A stretch of DNA of 64,000 nucleotides from Pannonibacter anstelovis (GTDB lineage: Bacteria > Pseudomonadota > Alphaproteobacteria > Rhizobiales > Stappiaceae): NCBI RefSeq assembly GCF_036881715.1, contig NZ_JBAKBF010000002.1, positions 186,001-250,000 of the forward strand, read 5' to 3'. Below are positions 33,894 through 42,777 of the stretch, piece by piece. A model generated the notes under the pieces. That model did not search any database. It was given only the letters and a program-made list of their open reading frames with translations, and was not told the origin of the DNA. A program made the translations under genes and the position numbers. Position 1 is the first letter of the stretch; the number at the start of each line of letters is the position of its first letter.

Positions 33894-34316
33894 TCAAATG
33901 ATCCGCTTGCCGTCCGCGTCCAGCACCATTTCGCCGTCTTCCTTGGTGAAGGCGCCCTTGTGGGTGTCCGGAAGGATCTCCAGCACCACTTCCGAGGGGC
34001 GGCAGAGGCGGGTGCCGAGCGGGGTGATGACGAAGGGCCGGTTGATGAGGATGGGCTCGCGCATCATTGCGTCGAGCAGCGCCTCGTCATCAAGGTCCGG
34101 GTTGCCAAGGCCCATCTCCTCGAAAGGGGTTCCTTTCTCGCGCAGGGCACCGCGCACGGTGAGGCCAGCGGCGGCGATCATCGCGGCCAGTTCCTCGCGG
34201 GCGGGCGGGGTCTTCAGATATTCGATGACTGTCGGCTCGATCCCGGCATTGCGGATCATCTCCAGCGTGTTGCGCGAGGTGCCGCAGGCGGGGTTGTGAT
34301 AGATCGTGGCATCCAT
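33894..34316 (-). CDS. arsC: arsenate reductase, glutaredoxin-dependent (ArsC/Spx fold)
   Basis: A 140-residue reductase of arsenate to arsenite. The N-terminal YHNPACGTSRNTLEMIR places the catalytic Cys at residue 11; downstream arginines in MREPILINRPFVI and GTRLCRPSE bind the oxyanion. It is the last gene of the ars operon, three bases after the exporter gene. It uses glutathione/glutaredoxin, unlike the second reductase in the same operon. Confidence 0.94.
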   Translation of the reverse strand: MDATIYHNPACGTSRNTLEMIRNAGIEPTVIEYLKTPPAREELAAMIAAAGLTVRGALREKGTPFEEMGLGNPDLDDEALLDAMMREPILINRPFVITPLGTRLCRPSEVVLEILPDTHKGAFTKEDGEMVLDADGKRII

Positions 34317-34319
34317 GGT

Positions 34320-35378
34320 TCAGGTCTGTCCTTCAGTGGCAGTGCGGGCTGACACGGCGCGGGAGGCTTCGTACCAGCCCTTGCTGCGGTTGACGACGGC
34401 AACAAGCGCAAGCATCACCGGCACCTCGATGAGCACGCCGACAACGGTGGCGAGTGCTGCGCCGGAGTTGAAGCCGAAGAGGCTGATGGCGGTGGCGACG
34501 GCCAGCTCGAAGAAATTCGAGGCGCCGATCAGGGCCGATGGGCCTGCGATGCAGTGCGCCTCGCCCGTTATCCGGTTGAGGATGTAGGCAAAGCCGAAGA
34601 TGAACACGGTCTGCAGCAGGATCGGCACGGCCAGCAGGGCGATCACCAGCGGCTGGGCGAGGATCTGGCTGCCCTGAAAGGCGAAGAGCAGCACGACGGT
34701 CAGCAGCAGGGCGCCGATGGACAGCGGCTGGATCTGCTCCTGAAAGCGCGCCAGTGCCCGGCCATCGCCAGACCCAAGCGCCTTGCGCAGCATCTGCGCG
34801 GCAATGACCGGCACGACGATGAACAGGGCAACGGAGATCAGCAGCGTGTCCCAGGGCACAATGATGGAGGACACGCCCAGCAGTAGCGCCACGATGGGGG
34901 CGAAGGCCAGCACCATCACCGCATCATTGAGGGCAACCTGCGTCAGGGTGAAAGGCGCATCGCCCCGGGTCAGGTTCGACCAGACGAAGACCATGGCCGT
35001 GCAGGGGGCGGCCCCCAGCAGGATCAGTCCGGCGATATAGCTGTCGATCTGGTCCTGGGGCAAAAGCGGTGCAAACAGCCAGCCGATGAAGATCCATCCG
35101 AGCACAGCCATGGAAAAGGGCTTCACCGCCCAGTTGGAAAACAGCGTGATGCCCATGCCGCGCCAGTGCTGGCCGACCTGCCGGATAGCGGCAAAGTCGA
35201 TCTTCATCAGCATGGGTATGATCATCAGCCAGATCAGCACGGCAACGGGCAGGTTGACCTTGGCGATCTCCAGCGTGCCGATCACCTCGAACATCTGCGG
35301 CAGCAGATGGCCTAGGGCGATGCCGGCGATGATCGCCAGCCCCACCCACAGCGTCAGGTAGCGTTCAAACAGGGACAT
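34320..35378 (-). CDS. arsenite efflux pump, ACR3 family
   Basis: A 352-residue inner-membrane transporter with ten predicted helices. MSLFERYLTLWVGLAIIAGI at the start, LILLGAAPCTAMVFVWSNL with the conserved Cys, and NFFELAVATAIS near the end are ACR3 signatures. It exports arsenite driven by the proton gradient, after the two reductases have produced it from arsenate. It lies between them with three-base gaps on both sides. ACR3 is often called arsB in annotation, but it is a distinct family. Confidence 0.95.
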   Translation of the reverse strand: MSLFERYLTLWVGLAIIAGIALGHLLPQMFEVIGTLEIAKVNLPVAVLIWLMIIPMLMKIDFAAIRQVGQHWRGMGITLFSNWAVKPFSMAVLGWIFIGWLFAPLLPQDQIDSYIAGLILLGAAPCTAMVFVWSNLTRGDAPFTLTQVALNDAVMVLAFAPIVALLLGVSSIIVPWDTLLISVALFIVVPVIAAQMLRKALGSGDGRALARFQEQIQPLSIGALLLTVVLLFAFQGSQILAQPLVIALLAVPILLQTVFIFGFAYILNRITGEAHCIAGPSALIGASNFFELAVATAISLFGFNSGAALATVVGVLIEVPVMLALVAVVNRSKGWYEASRAVSARTATEGQT

Positions 35379-35381
35379 GGA

Positions 35382-35909
35382 TCACTTCACCTTCTCAGCA
35401 AGGGTGGTGGCACCTTCAAGAGCGCCGATGTCAGTAAGCTTCTTCTTCAAGGCCATCGCGTCGATGGAGGCCAGCGGAAGATTCAGGAATGCGCTGATGC
35501 GGTTCTTGAGATAGCGGGCTGCCTGGCTGAAAGCCTGCTCTTTCTCAAACTCTGCACCTTCAAAGGCTGCAGGGTCCTCAATGCCCCAATGGGCTGTCAT
35601 CGGCTGGCCTGGCCAGACGGGGCAAGCTTCGCCGGCGGCGTTGTCACAAACCGTGAAGACGAAATCGAACTGCGGTGCGCCGGGCACGGCGAATTCGTCC
35701 CAGCTCTTGGAACGGTAACCTTCGACCGGATAGCCAAGCGCATCCAGCGTCTTGAGCGCGAGCGGATGAACCGCCCCCTTCGGCTGACTGCCCGCTGAAA
35801 AGGCGCGGAACCGGCCGCCGCCAAGCGCGTTCAAGATGCCTTCGGCAAGGATGGACCGGGCAGAATTGCCGGTGCAGAGGAACAGCACATTGTAGGTCTT
35901 CTCGGTCAT
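35382..35909 (-). CDS. arsenate reductase, low-molecular-weight phosphatase type
   Basis: A 175-residue protein with the LMW phosphatase P-loop LCTGNSARS (Cys12 to Ser, CX5R/S) at the N-terminus and VFTVCDNAAGEACPVWPGQP, whose Cys are the thiol relay used by thioredoxin-coupled arsenate reductases. The ATG at 35909 has AAGGAG at good spacing; an upstream ATG adds an unconserved leader that overlaps arsR. The C-terminal ~35 residues after ISAFLNLP are longer than usual. Gap to arsR is ten bases. Confidence 0.93.
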   Translation of the reverse strand: MTEKTYNVLFLCTGNSARSILAEGILNALGGGRFRAFSAGSQPKGAVHPLALKTLDALGYPVEGYRSKSWDEFAVPGAPQFDFVFTVCDNAAGEACPVWPGQPMTAHWGIEDPAAFEGAEFEKEQAFSQAARYLKNRISAFLNLPLASIDAMALKKKLTDIGALEGATTLAEKVK

Positions 35910-35919
35910 GGCAAGCTCC

Positions 35920-36303
35920 TTATGGCATCCGGTTGCTGGCTGGTGGGGCACAGGCCGGAGAACAGGTATCCGTGTAGCTTCCGGTCAGCTCGGCAATCAG
36001 CGGCTCGCACAGGCTGGCCTTGCCGCCGCAGCAATCTTTCAGGAGGTAGAGCATCATCTGCCTCAGCTGCTCGGGATTCGCGTGATAGACGATAGAGCGT
36101 CCCTGCCGCAGTCCTGTGACAAGTCCTGCTTGCGAAAGAACGGTCAGGTGCGCGGAAAGCGTGTTCTGCGGCACGCCGAGGCGCTGGGCGAGGTCACCGG
36201 CGGCAATGCCATCAGGTTCTGCCTGCACGAGTGCGCGGAAGGCCTGAAGGCGGGTCGCCTGAGCAAGGGCTGCAAGGGCAGCGATGGTCTCTAGTTCATC
36301 CAT
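35920..36303 (-). CDS. arsR: ArsR-family arsenic-responsive repressor
   Basis: A 127-residue winged-helix repressor. The recognition helix is LGVPQNTLSAHLTVLSQAGLV and the wing is RQGRSIVYHA. It lacks the classical N-terminal ELCVCDL metal site; instead Cys91, Cys92 and Cys99 (KDCCGGKASLC) are placed like the three-Cys arsenic site of Acidithiobacillus ArsR, with two more Cys in the tail (114, 118). It heads the operon arsR-arsC(LMW)-ACR3-arsC. No Shine-Dalgarno is visible, so translation may be leaderless. Confidence 0.94.
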   Translation of the reverse strand: MDELETIAALAALAQATRLQAFRALVQAEPDGIAAGDLAQRLGVPQNTLSAHLTVLSQAGLVTGLRQGRSIVYHANPEQLRQMMLYLLKDCCGGKASLCEPLIAELTGSYTDTCSPACAPPASNRMP

Positions 36304-36304
36304 A

Positions 36305-36322
36305 TATCCAGAATTATGGATA
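36305..36322 (-). promoter_or_regulatory. probable ArsR operator
   Basis: TATCCA-GAATTA-TGGATA, a perfect 6-6-6 inverted repeat in a locally AT-rich stretch, begins two bases upstream of the arsR start codon. Its position would block the promoter or ribosome entry when ArsR is bound. Confidence 0.6.
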
Positions 36323-36362
36323 CATAAGGATCAAGTCAATCCCCCTGCGCCGGACTGGCGCA

Positions 36363-36400
36363 CAAAAAAACACCCCCGGCCTCGGGGAGCCGGGGGTGTT
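36363..36400 (-). terminator. ccrM terminator
   Basis: On the leftward strand a 12-bp stem AACACCCCCGGC / GCCGGGGGTGTT is followed by a run of seven T. It lies 45 bases after the ccrM stop and just upstream of the arsR promoter, insulating the two. Confidence 0.93.
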
Positions 36401-36445
36401 CCGGGAATTCGCGGGGACGCGAATGTCCAGCCCTTCGCCTATGGA

Positions 36446-37585
36446 TCAGGCGAAGAGGCGGGATCTGAGTTCCTTGCGCAGGTCATCCACCGGGTTGAAG
36501 CTGCCCCGGTCCTTCAGGTGCCAGAATGTCCAGCCGTTGCAGCTTTCCGCGCCCTGAACGAGCGCACCCACCTTGTGGATGGAGCCGGAATGCTGGCCGC
36601 TGACCAGCGAACCGTCAGCGCGTACAATGGCCAGATGCTTGCCTTTGGGGCAGATGAGCTCCGTGCCCGGTTCCAGCAGGCCGGCCTCCAGCAGCGAGCC
36701 GAAGGGGATGCGCGGCTCTGCGCGCTTGCCCTTCTGCATGTCAAGGGAAACGCCCTCGGCCGGCACGATGGCATTGATGCGGGCAGTGGCTGCATCAATG
36801 TAGCTCTGCTCGCGCTCGATGCCGATGTAGTTGCGGCCAAGGCGCTTGGCGACGGCGCCGGTGGTGCCGGTGCCGAAGAAGGGATCAAGCACCACATCGC
36901 CCGGACGGGACGAGGCCGTCAGCACCCGGTAGAGCAGGGACTCCGGCTTCTGGGTCGGATGAACCTTCTGCCCGTCCTCATCCTTCAGCCGTTCCGCACC
37001 CGTGCACAGCGGCAGGTGCCAGTCGGAGCGCATCTGAAGGTCCTCGTTGAAGGTCTTCAGCGCATCGTAATTGAACACCGGCTTCGAGTTCTTGGACTTC
37101 GACGCCCAGATGATCGTCTCATGGGCGTTGGTGAAGCGCTTGCCACGGAAATTCGGCATCGGGTTGGACTTGATCCAGACGATGTCGTTCTGGATCCAGA
37201 AGCCCAGGTCCTGCAGGATCGCGCCGACGCGGAAGATATTGTGGTAGGAGCCGATGACATAGAGCGAGGCATCATCCTTCATCACGCGGTGCACGGCGAG
37301 GAGCCATGCGCGGGTGAAGGCATCATAGGCCTCGAAGCTCTCGAACTGGTCCCAGTGATCATCGCAGGCATCCACCTTCGACTGATCGGGACGGTGAAGA
37401 TCGCCGCCGAGCTGAAGATTGTAGGGCGGATCGGCAAATACCAGATCCACCGACTTCGAGGGCAGCTTGCTGAGGGCGGCAACGCAGTCGCCCTTCAGGA
37501 TCGTGTTCAGCCAGGCCGGAGTGGCGGCATTGTCTTGGGTTTCAAGGGGTGTCACAGAGGACACCCCAGTACGCAGAACTTTCAT
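36446..37585 (-). CDS. ccrM: cell-cycle adenine DNA methyltransferase CcrM (GANTC)
   Basis: A 379-residue N6-adenine methyltransferase of the beta class. DPPY is at residues 52-55 and the SAM motif DPFFGTG at 234-240, i.e. catalytic before cofactor motif. PMPNFRGKRFTNAHETIIWASK and the C-terminal HSGSIHKVGALVQ.. CNGWTFWHLKD domain are diagnostic of CcrM, which methylates GANTC late in the alphaproteobacterial cell cycle and is essential in several genera. There is no partner restriction gene. The ATG at 37585 is chosen because the upstream frame is unconserved. The upstream region 37586-38014 has several palindromes and one GATTC site. Confidence 0.95.
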   Translation of the reverse strand: MKVLRTGVSSVTPLETQDNAATPAWLNTILKGDCVAALSKLPSKSVDLVFADPPYNLQLGGDLHRPDQSKVDACDDHWDQFESFEAYDAFTRAWLLAVHRVMKDDASLYVIGSYHNIFRVGAILQDLGFWIQNDIVWIKSNPMPNFRGKRFTNAHETIIWASKSKNSKPVFNYDALKTFNEDLQMRSDWHLPLCTGAERLKDEDGQKVHPTQKPESLLYRVLTASSRPGDVVLDPFFGTGTTGAVAKRLGRNYIGIEREQSYIDAATARINAIVPAEGVSLDMQKGKRAEPRIPFGSLLEAGLLEPGTELICPKGKHLAIVRADGSLVSGQHSGSIHKVGALVQGAESCNGWTFWHLKDRGSFNPVDDLRKELRSRLFA

Positions 37586-38014
37586 TGCGACGCAGCACCT
37601 CACGCAATTTCGAGGCTCATGGTTACCGGATCTGGTAAATCGCGAGTTAAGGCTCTGTCGAATTTTTCTTTTTGATTTCAATGCTTTCTTTAGGTTTGCG
37701 AAACCTGTGCGGCAGGTTAACTTTTGGCCGCGGGAAAACTGGCGGAAATACTGGGCTTTCCCGGCCGGGTCTGCGGGGAAGGGCCTATTTGCATTAACCA
37801 TGATCCCGGGCAGTGAAGGCGGTCAGAATGCGGTAGCCGTGCCCGGATGTGCCGGTTGCGATTCACCATGCTGGTTCTGTCATCGCAGTGCCATTGAGTT
37901 TGGTCAAAAATGCAAAATCATTCGTTGGGTGAAAAATATTTCAAAATTTGACTTCCGAGGCTTGACGAGAACGGGTCTCTGTTAGAGCCTGTCCGGTTAA
38001 GAACAATAAGGAGA
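37586..38014. promoter_or_regulatory. divergent promoter region of ccrM and amn
   Basis: About 430 bases with no supportable gene. It contains a perfect palindrome AGGTTTGCGAAACCT (37692-37706), GTTAAC (37716-37721; TTAAC is the CtrA half-site), a second TTAACC near 37795, and a single GANTC site (GATTC, 37860-37864). No complete TTAA-N7-TTAA CtrA box is seen. Toward amn the DNA becomes AT-rich (37895-37955), consistent with its promoter. Confidence 0.45.
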
Positions 38015-39529
38015 ATGCATTTGAAAGACCGGCCCTACCGAAATCCCCTCACGGATCCCCGCCCCCTCGTGCTGGCGCCCGCTGCCCCGCTCGAGCCCTT
38101 CACCGATGCGGCCGCTGCCGTCGCCCGGCTGATGGAACTGTTCGAGCGCAACACGGCTTTCATCCGGGACGCCTTTCGCGATCTCGTCGCTGGAACAGCA
38201 CCCGAGGGCCGGGTCAGGGCCTATTATCCGCAGATCCGCCTGATGACCGAGAGCCACTCGCGCCTCGACAGCCGCATGCCGTTCGGCTTTGTCTCCGGCC
38301 CCGGCATCCATGCCACCACAATCACCCGGCCGGACCTGTTTCAGCAGTATCTGACGGAGCAGGTCTCGCTATTGATCCGCAATCATGGCGTGCCGGTGCA
38401 TGTGGGGGACAGCACGACGCCGATCCCCCTGCATTTCGCTTTCTATGACGGCACTCACGTCGAAGGTGCTGGAGCCATGCCCGGTGACCGGCCATTGGCG
38501 GACATGTTCGATCTGCCGGACCTGACGCTGATGGATGACGCCATCGCCAACGGCACCTATGAGCCGGTGGACGGCATCATGCCGCTGGCGCCGTTTACCG
38601 GTCCGCGCATCGACTATTCGCTGCACCGCCTGCAGCACTACACGGCTACGGCCGCGGAGCATTTCCAGAACTACGTGCTTTTCACGAACTACCAGTTCTA
38701 CATCGACGAATTCTGCCGCATGGCGGAAGCAGCGATTGCCGATCCGGAGAGCGGCTACACCGCTTTCGTCGAGCCTGGAAACCTGCTGACGCTGGCGGGC
38801 CAGAAAACCCCTTCGTCAGGCACGTCGCTGGCCAAGCTGCCGCAGATGCCGGCCTATCACCTGAAGCGGGCAGACAATTCCGGCATCACCATGGTCAACA
38901 TCGGCGTGGGGCCCTCCAATGCCAAGACCATCACCGACCACATCGCCGTGCTGCGTCCGCATGCCTGGCTGATGCTGGGCCACTGTGCGGGCCTGCGCAA
39001 CAGCCAGACGCTGGGGGATTATGTGCTTGCCCACGGCTATGTGCGCGATGATCATGTGCTGGATCAGGACCTGCCGCTGTGGGTGCCGATCCCGCCTCTT
39101 GCCGAGGTGCAGGTGGCGCTGGAAAGCGCTGTTGCCGAGATCACCGGTTTCTCCGGCTACGAGTTGAAGAAGGTGATGCGCACCGGCACGGTGGCCTCCA
39201 TCGATAACCGGAACTGGGAACTGTGGGACCAGCGCGGCCTGGTGCAGCGCTTCTCCCAGTCCCGCGCCATTGCGCTGGATATGGAATCGGCCACCATCGC
39301 CGCCAACGGCTTCCGCTTCCGTGTGCCTTACGGCACGCTGCTTTGCGTATCCGACAAGCCGCTGCACGGCGAACTGAAGCTGCCGGGCATGGCGACGGAT
39401 TTCTACAAGCGGCAGGTGGCACAGCATCTGGAAATCGGCATGCGGGCCATGGAACTGCTGCGGTCGATGCCGCCGGAACGCCTGCATTCGCGCAAGCTGC
39501 GCAGCTTTGCGGAGACGGCCTTCCAGTAA
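38015..39529 (+). CDS. amn: AMP nucleosidase
   Basis: A 504-residue enzyme hydrolysing AMP to adenine and ribose 5-phosphate, controlling the AMP pool. It has the N-terminal AMN domain (YYPQIRLMTESHSRLDSRMPFG, HVGDSTTPIPLHFAF) and the C-terminal nucleoside-phosphorylase-like domain (NIGVGPSNAKTITDHIAVLRP, GHCAGLRNSQ, ALDMESATIAANGFRFRVPYG). The start is unclear: AAGGAGA touches the ATG at 38015, whereas the in-frame TTG at 38021 has better spacing and would give MKDRPYRNP. It is divergent from ccrM and ends at a terminator. Confidence 0.95.
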   Translation: MHLKDRPYRNPLTDPRPLVLAPAAPLEPFTDAAAAVARLMELFERNTAFIRDAFRDLVAGTAPEGRVRAYYPQIRLMTESHSRLDSRMPFGFVSGPGIHATTITRPDLFQQYLTEQVSLLIRNHGVPVHVGDSTTPIPLHFAFYDGTHVEGAGAMPGDRPLADMFDLPDLTLMDDAIANGTYEPVDGIMPLAPFTGPRIDYSLHRLQHYTATAAEHFQNYVLFTNYQFYIDEFCRMAEAAIADPESGYTAFVEPGNLLTLAGQKTPSSGTSLAKLPQMPAYHLKRADNSGITMVNIGVGPSNAKTITDHIAVLRPHAWLMLGHCAGLRNSQTLGDYVLAHGYVRDDHVLDQDLPLWVPIPPLAEVQVALESAVAEITGFSGYELKKVMRTGTVASIDNRNWELWDQRGLVQRFSQSRAIALDMESATIAANGFRFRVPYGTLLCVSDKPLHGELKLPGMATDFYKRQVAQHLEIGMRAMELLRSMPPERLHSRKLRSFAETAFQ

Positions 39530-39540
39530 GGTCCGGATCT

Positions 39541-39570
39541 GACGGCAGGCACCGCCCGCCTGCCGTCTTT
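39541..39570 (+). terminator. amn terminator
   Basis: Perfect 10-bp stem GACGGCAGGC / GCCTGCCGTC with loop ACCGCCC followed by TTT, 11 bases after the amn stop. Confidence 0.85.
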
Positions 39571-39653
39571 GCCTTGTAAAAAAGGGCATTTACTCTTGCC
39601 ACTGTCCGTCCTGCGTCACATTTGACCTGAGGCACAGGCAGGGAGGCGATGGC

Positions 39654-40310
39654 ATGAACTGGACGGAACCGCTGAACAATTACTGCGAGCGGCTCGATGC
39701 CGGTTTCTGGTCCGAGCCGGTCAATGCCATCACCAACGCCTCCTTCATTCTGGCGGCACTGGCCGCTTTCCTGATGTGGCGCAAGCGTGCGCCGGATGAC
39801 TGGCTGGCACTGGTGCTCATCGTCATCACACTTGCCACCGGCATTGGCTCCTTCCTGTTCCACACCTTCGCCAACCGCTGGTCACTGCTGGCGGATGTGA
39901 TCCCGATCGCCCTTTTCATCCATGTCTATCTCTTCGCGGCGCTGAACCGGTTTCTGGGGCTGCGCTGGTACTGGGCGGTGGGCTTCACGCTCGTCTTCTT
40001 CGCAGCGTCGCCCTTTGCCGGGCGGCTGTTTGCGCCGCTGGTGGGGTCTTCTGCCGGATATATTCCGGCGCTTGCCGCCATTTTCGCCGTGGCAGCCCTG
40101 GCATGGCGCTCCAGCACCCGGCTCGCCAAGGGCCTTGCTGCCGCCGGAGTGGTTTTTGCCGCCTCGCTGACCTTCCGCACGCTCGACATGCCAGTTTGCG
40201 GCAGCCTCGCTCTGGGCACCCATTTCATGTGGCATATCCTCAACGGACTGGTTCTATTCCTGCTTTTGCGGCTGCTTTTGCCCGCAACCGGTGGAGCAGG
40301 TGTGAAATAA
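39654..40310 (+). CDS. ceramidase-family (CREST) membrane protein
   Basis: A 218-residue protein with about seven transmembrane helices. It carries the CREST/ceramidase signatures: PVNAITNASFI near residue 22, GSFLFHTFA (first Ser and His of the metal site) at ~63-71, DVIPIALFIHVYLF with Asp ~80, and GTHFMWHILNGL (HxxxH) near the C-terminus. In eukaryotic alkaline ceramidases these residues hold zinc and hydrolyse the ceramide amide. The bacterial substrate is not established; it could be ceramide, acylated lipids or another amide. No sphingolipid synthesis gene is nearby apart from the lipid-kinase-like gene at 20.6 kb. Confidence 0.85.
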   Translation: MNWTEPLNNYCERLDAGFWSEPVNAITNASFILAALAAFLMWRKRAPDDWLALVLIVITLATGIGSFLFHTFANRWSLLADVIPIALFIHVYLFAALNRFLGLRWYWAVGFTLVFFAASPFAGRLFAPLVGSSAGYIPALAAIFAVAALAWRSSTRLAKGLAAAGVVFAASLTFRTLDMPVCGSLALGTHFMWHILNGLVLFLLLRLLLPATGGAGVK

Positions 40311-40388
40311 GGTTGAACAGCACGCGCGGATGGGCCATGCCTCCTTGAGGGAAAGGCGGCTGAGACCGCTGTTGAGACGAGAGGCGAC

Positions 40389-42683
40389 ATGAGCGACAAG
40401 AAACCGGCTGGAAGCGACCTGACCGAACCCGCACTGTTCTTCCACATGCATCCGCGCCCGGGCAAACTCGAGATCAAGGCGACCAAGCCGCTCGGTAACC
40501 AGCGCGATCTGGCTCTGGCCTATTCTCCCGGTGTCGCCGCTCCCTGTCTTGAAATCGCCCGTGACCCGTCGACGGCTGCGCTCTACACCTCCCGCGCCAA
40601 TCTGGTGGCCGTGATTTCCAACGGAACCGCCGTGCTGGGTCTTGGCAACATCGGCCCGCTCGCCTCCAAGCCCGTGATGGAAGGCAAGGCCGTCCTGTTC
40701 AAGAAATTCGCCGGCATCGACGTCTTCGACATCGAGGTGGACGAACTCGACGTCGACCGCTTCGTCGATGCGGTTGCGGTTCTGGAGCCGACCTTCGGCG
40801 GCATCAACCTTGAGGACATCAAGGCGCCGGAGTGCTTCCAGATCGAGGCCAAGCTGCGCGAGCGGATGAACATTCCGGTGTTCCACGACGACCAGCACGG
40901 CACGGCGATCATCGTCGGTGCAGCGGTCAAGAATGCGCTGGAACTGGCCGGCAAGCCGATTGATCAGGTGAAGATCGTCGCCTCTGGTGCCGGTGCCGCC
41001 GCGCTCGCCTGCCTCAATCTCATCGTCTCCCTTGGCGCAAAGCGCGAGAACATCTGGGTCTCGGACATTGAGGGTGTGGTCTATGAAGGCCGCGAAGCCC
41101 TGATGGACCAGTGGAAGGGCATCTTCGCCCAGAAGACGGAAAAGCGTACGCTGGGTGAGATCATCGAAGGTGCCGACGTATTCCTTGGCCTGTCCGCCGC
41201 CGGCGTACTGAAGCCGGAAATGGTCGCCAAGATGGCGCCGAACCCGCTGATCCTGGCGCTTGCCAATCCCAATCCGGAGATCATGCCGGAAGCCGCGCTT
41301 GCAGTGCGCGATGACGTGATGATGTGCACCGGCCGTTCGGATTTCCCGAACCAGGTGAACAACGTCCTGTGCTTCCCTTACATCTTCCGCGGCGCGCTGG
41401 ACGTTGGCGCGACCGCGATCAACGAAGAGATGAAGCATGCGGCGGTGAAGGCCATCGCCGATCTGGCCAAGGAAGAGCCGTCCGACGTTGCGGCCCGCGC
41501 CTATGGCGGGGCGACCGAGACCTTTGGTCCGAAGTACCTGATTCCGTCGCCGTTCGATCAGCGCCTGATCCTGCGCATTGCGCCGGCTGTAGCCCGTGCA
41601 GCCATGGAAACCGGCGTTGCCACGCGCCCGATCGAGGATTTCGACGCCTATCTCGACACGCTGAACCGCTTCGTCTTCCGCTCCGGCCTCGTGATGAAGC
41701 CGATCATTCAGGCCGCGACCCGTGAGCCGAAGCGGATCATCTATGCGGAAGGCGAGGATGAGCGTGTGCTGCGCGCAGCCCAGGTGCTGATCGAGGACAA
41801 GGTGGCCGTACCGATCCTCGTGGGCCGCCCGGACGTGCTGAAGGCCCGCTGCGAGCGTTTTGGCCTGAAGATCCGCCCGGGTGTGGACTTTGAATTCGTC
41901 AACCCGCAGGATGATCCGCGTTACCGCGACTATGTGGAAGAGTATTTCTCCTGCGTGGGCCGCAAGGGCGTGCCGCATGATGCAGCGCGTACCATCGTGC
42001 GCACCAACTCCACCGTCATCTCGGCGCTGGCCGTGCGGCGCGGGGAGGCTGATGCGGTGATCTGCGGACTGGAAGGCCGCTTCATCCGCCACCTGCGCGA
42101 TATCCGCCAGATCATCGGCCTCAAGGCCGGTGTGCGGGATCTGTCGGCCCTGTCGCTGCTGATCAATGATCGCGGCGCGATCTTCCTGACCGACACCTTC
42201 GTGACCGAAGACCCGGATGCGGAAGAGCTGGCCGAGATGGCACGGCTTGCAGCTGCGGAAATCCGCCGCTTCGGCATCGAGCCCAAGGTGGCGCTGCTGT
42301 CGGCCTCCAACTTCGGCTCGCGCGAGCTGGCCTCTGCCGACAAGATGCGCAAGGCGCTGGACATCCTCTGGAAGGAATGTCCGGAGCTGGAAGTGGACGG
42401 CGACATGCATGGCGACTCGGCCCTGTCCGAGCTGCTGCGCCAGCGCGTCATGCCGGACAGCCGCCTGAAGGGCGAAGCGAACCTGCTGCTCTTCCCGAAT
42501 CTGGATGCGGCCAACATCGCGCTGAACCTGCTGAAGGTGGCGACGGAGGCCCTGCATGTCGGCCCGATTCTGCTCGGCACGGCCAAGCCTGCGCATATCC
42601 TCACCGGCTCGGTGACCTCGCGCGGCGTGGTCAACATGTCGGCTCTGGCCTGCGTCGAGGCGCAGAAGAAGGCGGAAGCCTGA
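40389..42683 (+). CDS. maeB: NADP-dependent malic enzyme (malic-phosphotransacetylase fusion)
   Basis: A 764-residue two-domain protein. Residues ~1-430 are the malic enzyme: LALAYSPGVAAPCLEIA, GLGNIGPLASKPVMEGK, FHDDQHGTAIIVGAAVKNAL and the NADP loop VASGAGAAALACL. Residues ~435-764 are a phosphotransacetylase-like domain (RIIYAEGEDERVLRAAQ, ADAVICGLEGRF), regulatory rather than catalytic in characterised MaeB proteins. It decarboxylates malate to pyruvate with NADPH, and is allosterically controlled by acetyl-CoA in relatives. Typical of Hyphomicrobiales. Confidence 0.96.
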   Translation: MSDKKPAGSDLTEPALFFHMHPRPGKLEIKATKPLGNQRDLALAYSPGVAAPCLEIARDPSTAALYTSRANLVAVISNGTAVLGLGNIGPLASKPVMEGKAVLFKKFAGIDVFDIEVDELDVDRFVDAVAVLEPTFGGINLEDIKAPECFQIEAKLRERMNIPVFHDDQHGTAIIVGAAVKNALELAGKPIDQVKIVASGAGAAALACLNLIVSLGAKRENIWVSDIEGVVYEGREALMDQWKGIFAQKTEKRTLGEIIEGADVFLGLSAAGVLKPEMVAKMAPNPLILALANPNPEIMPEAALAVRDDVMMCTGRSDFPNQVNNVLCFPYIFRGALDVGATAINEEMKHAAVKAIADLAKEEPSDVAARAYGGATETFGPKYLIPSPFDQRLILRIAPAVARAAMETGVATRPIEDFDAYLDTLNRFVFRSGLVMKPIIQAATREPKRIIYAEGEDERVLRAAQVLIEDKVAVPILVGRPDVLKARCERFGLKIRPGVDFEFVNPQDDPRYRDYVEEYFSCVGRKGVPHDAARTIVRTNSTVISALAVRRGEADAVICGLEGRFIRHLRDIRQIIGLKAGVRDLSALSLLINDRGAIFLTDTFVTEDPDAEELAEMARLAAAEIRRFGIEPKVALLSASNFGSRELASADKMRKALDILWKECPELEVDGDMHGDSALSELLRQRVMPDSRLKGEANLLLFPNLDAANIALNLLKVATEALHVGPILLGTAKPAHILTGSVTSRGVVNMSALACVEAQKKAEA

Positions 42684-42777
42684 GCCATCCATCCCTTGCG
42701 CCTGCCGGAGCCAACCGCACCGGCAGGCGTGACGGTGTTCATCCTCTCCGGCTTGGACAGGCAAAGGGCCTTTTGGA

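Noticed and set aside
37647..37800. CtrA box upstream of ccrM
   Set aside because: TTAA and TTAAC half-sites are present but no pair has the 7-base spacing of a full site.
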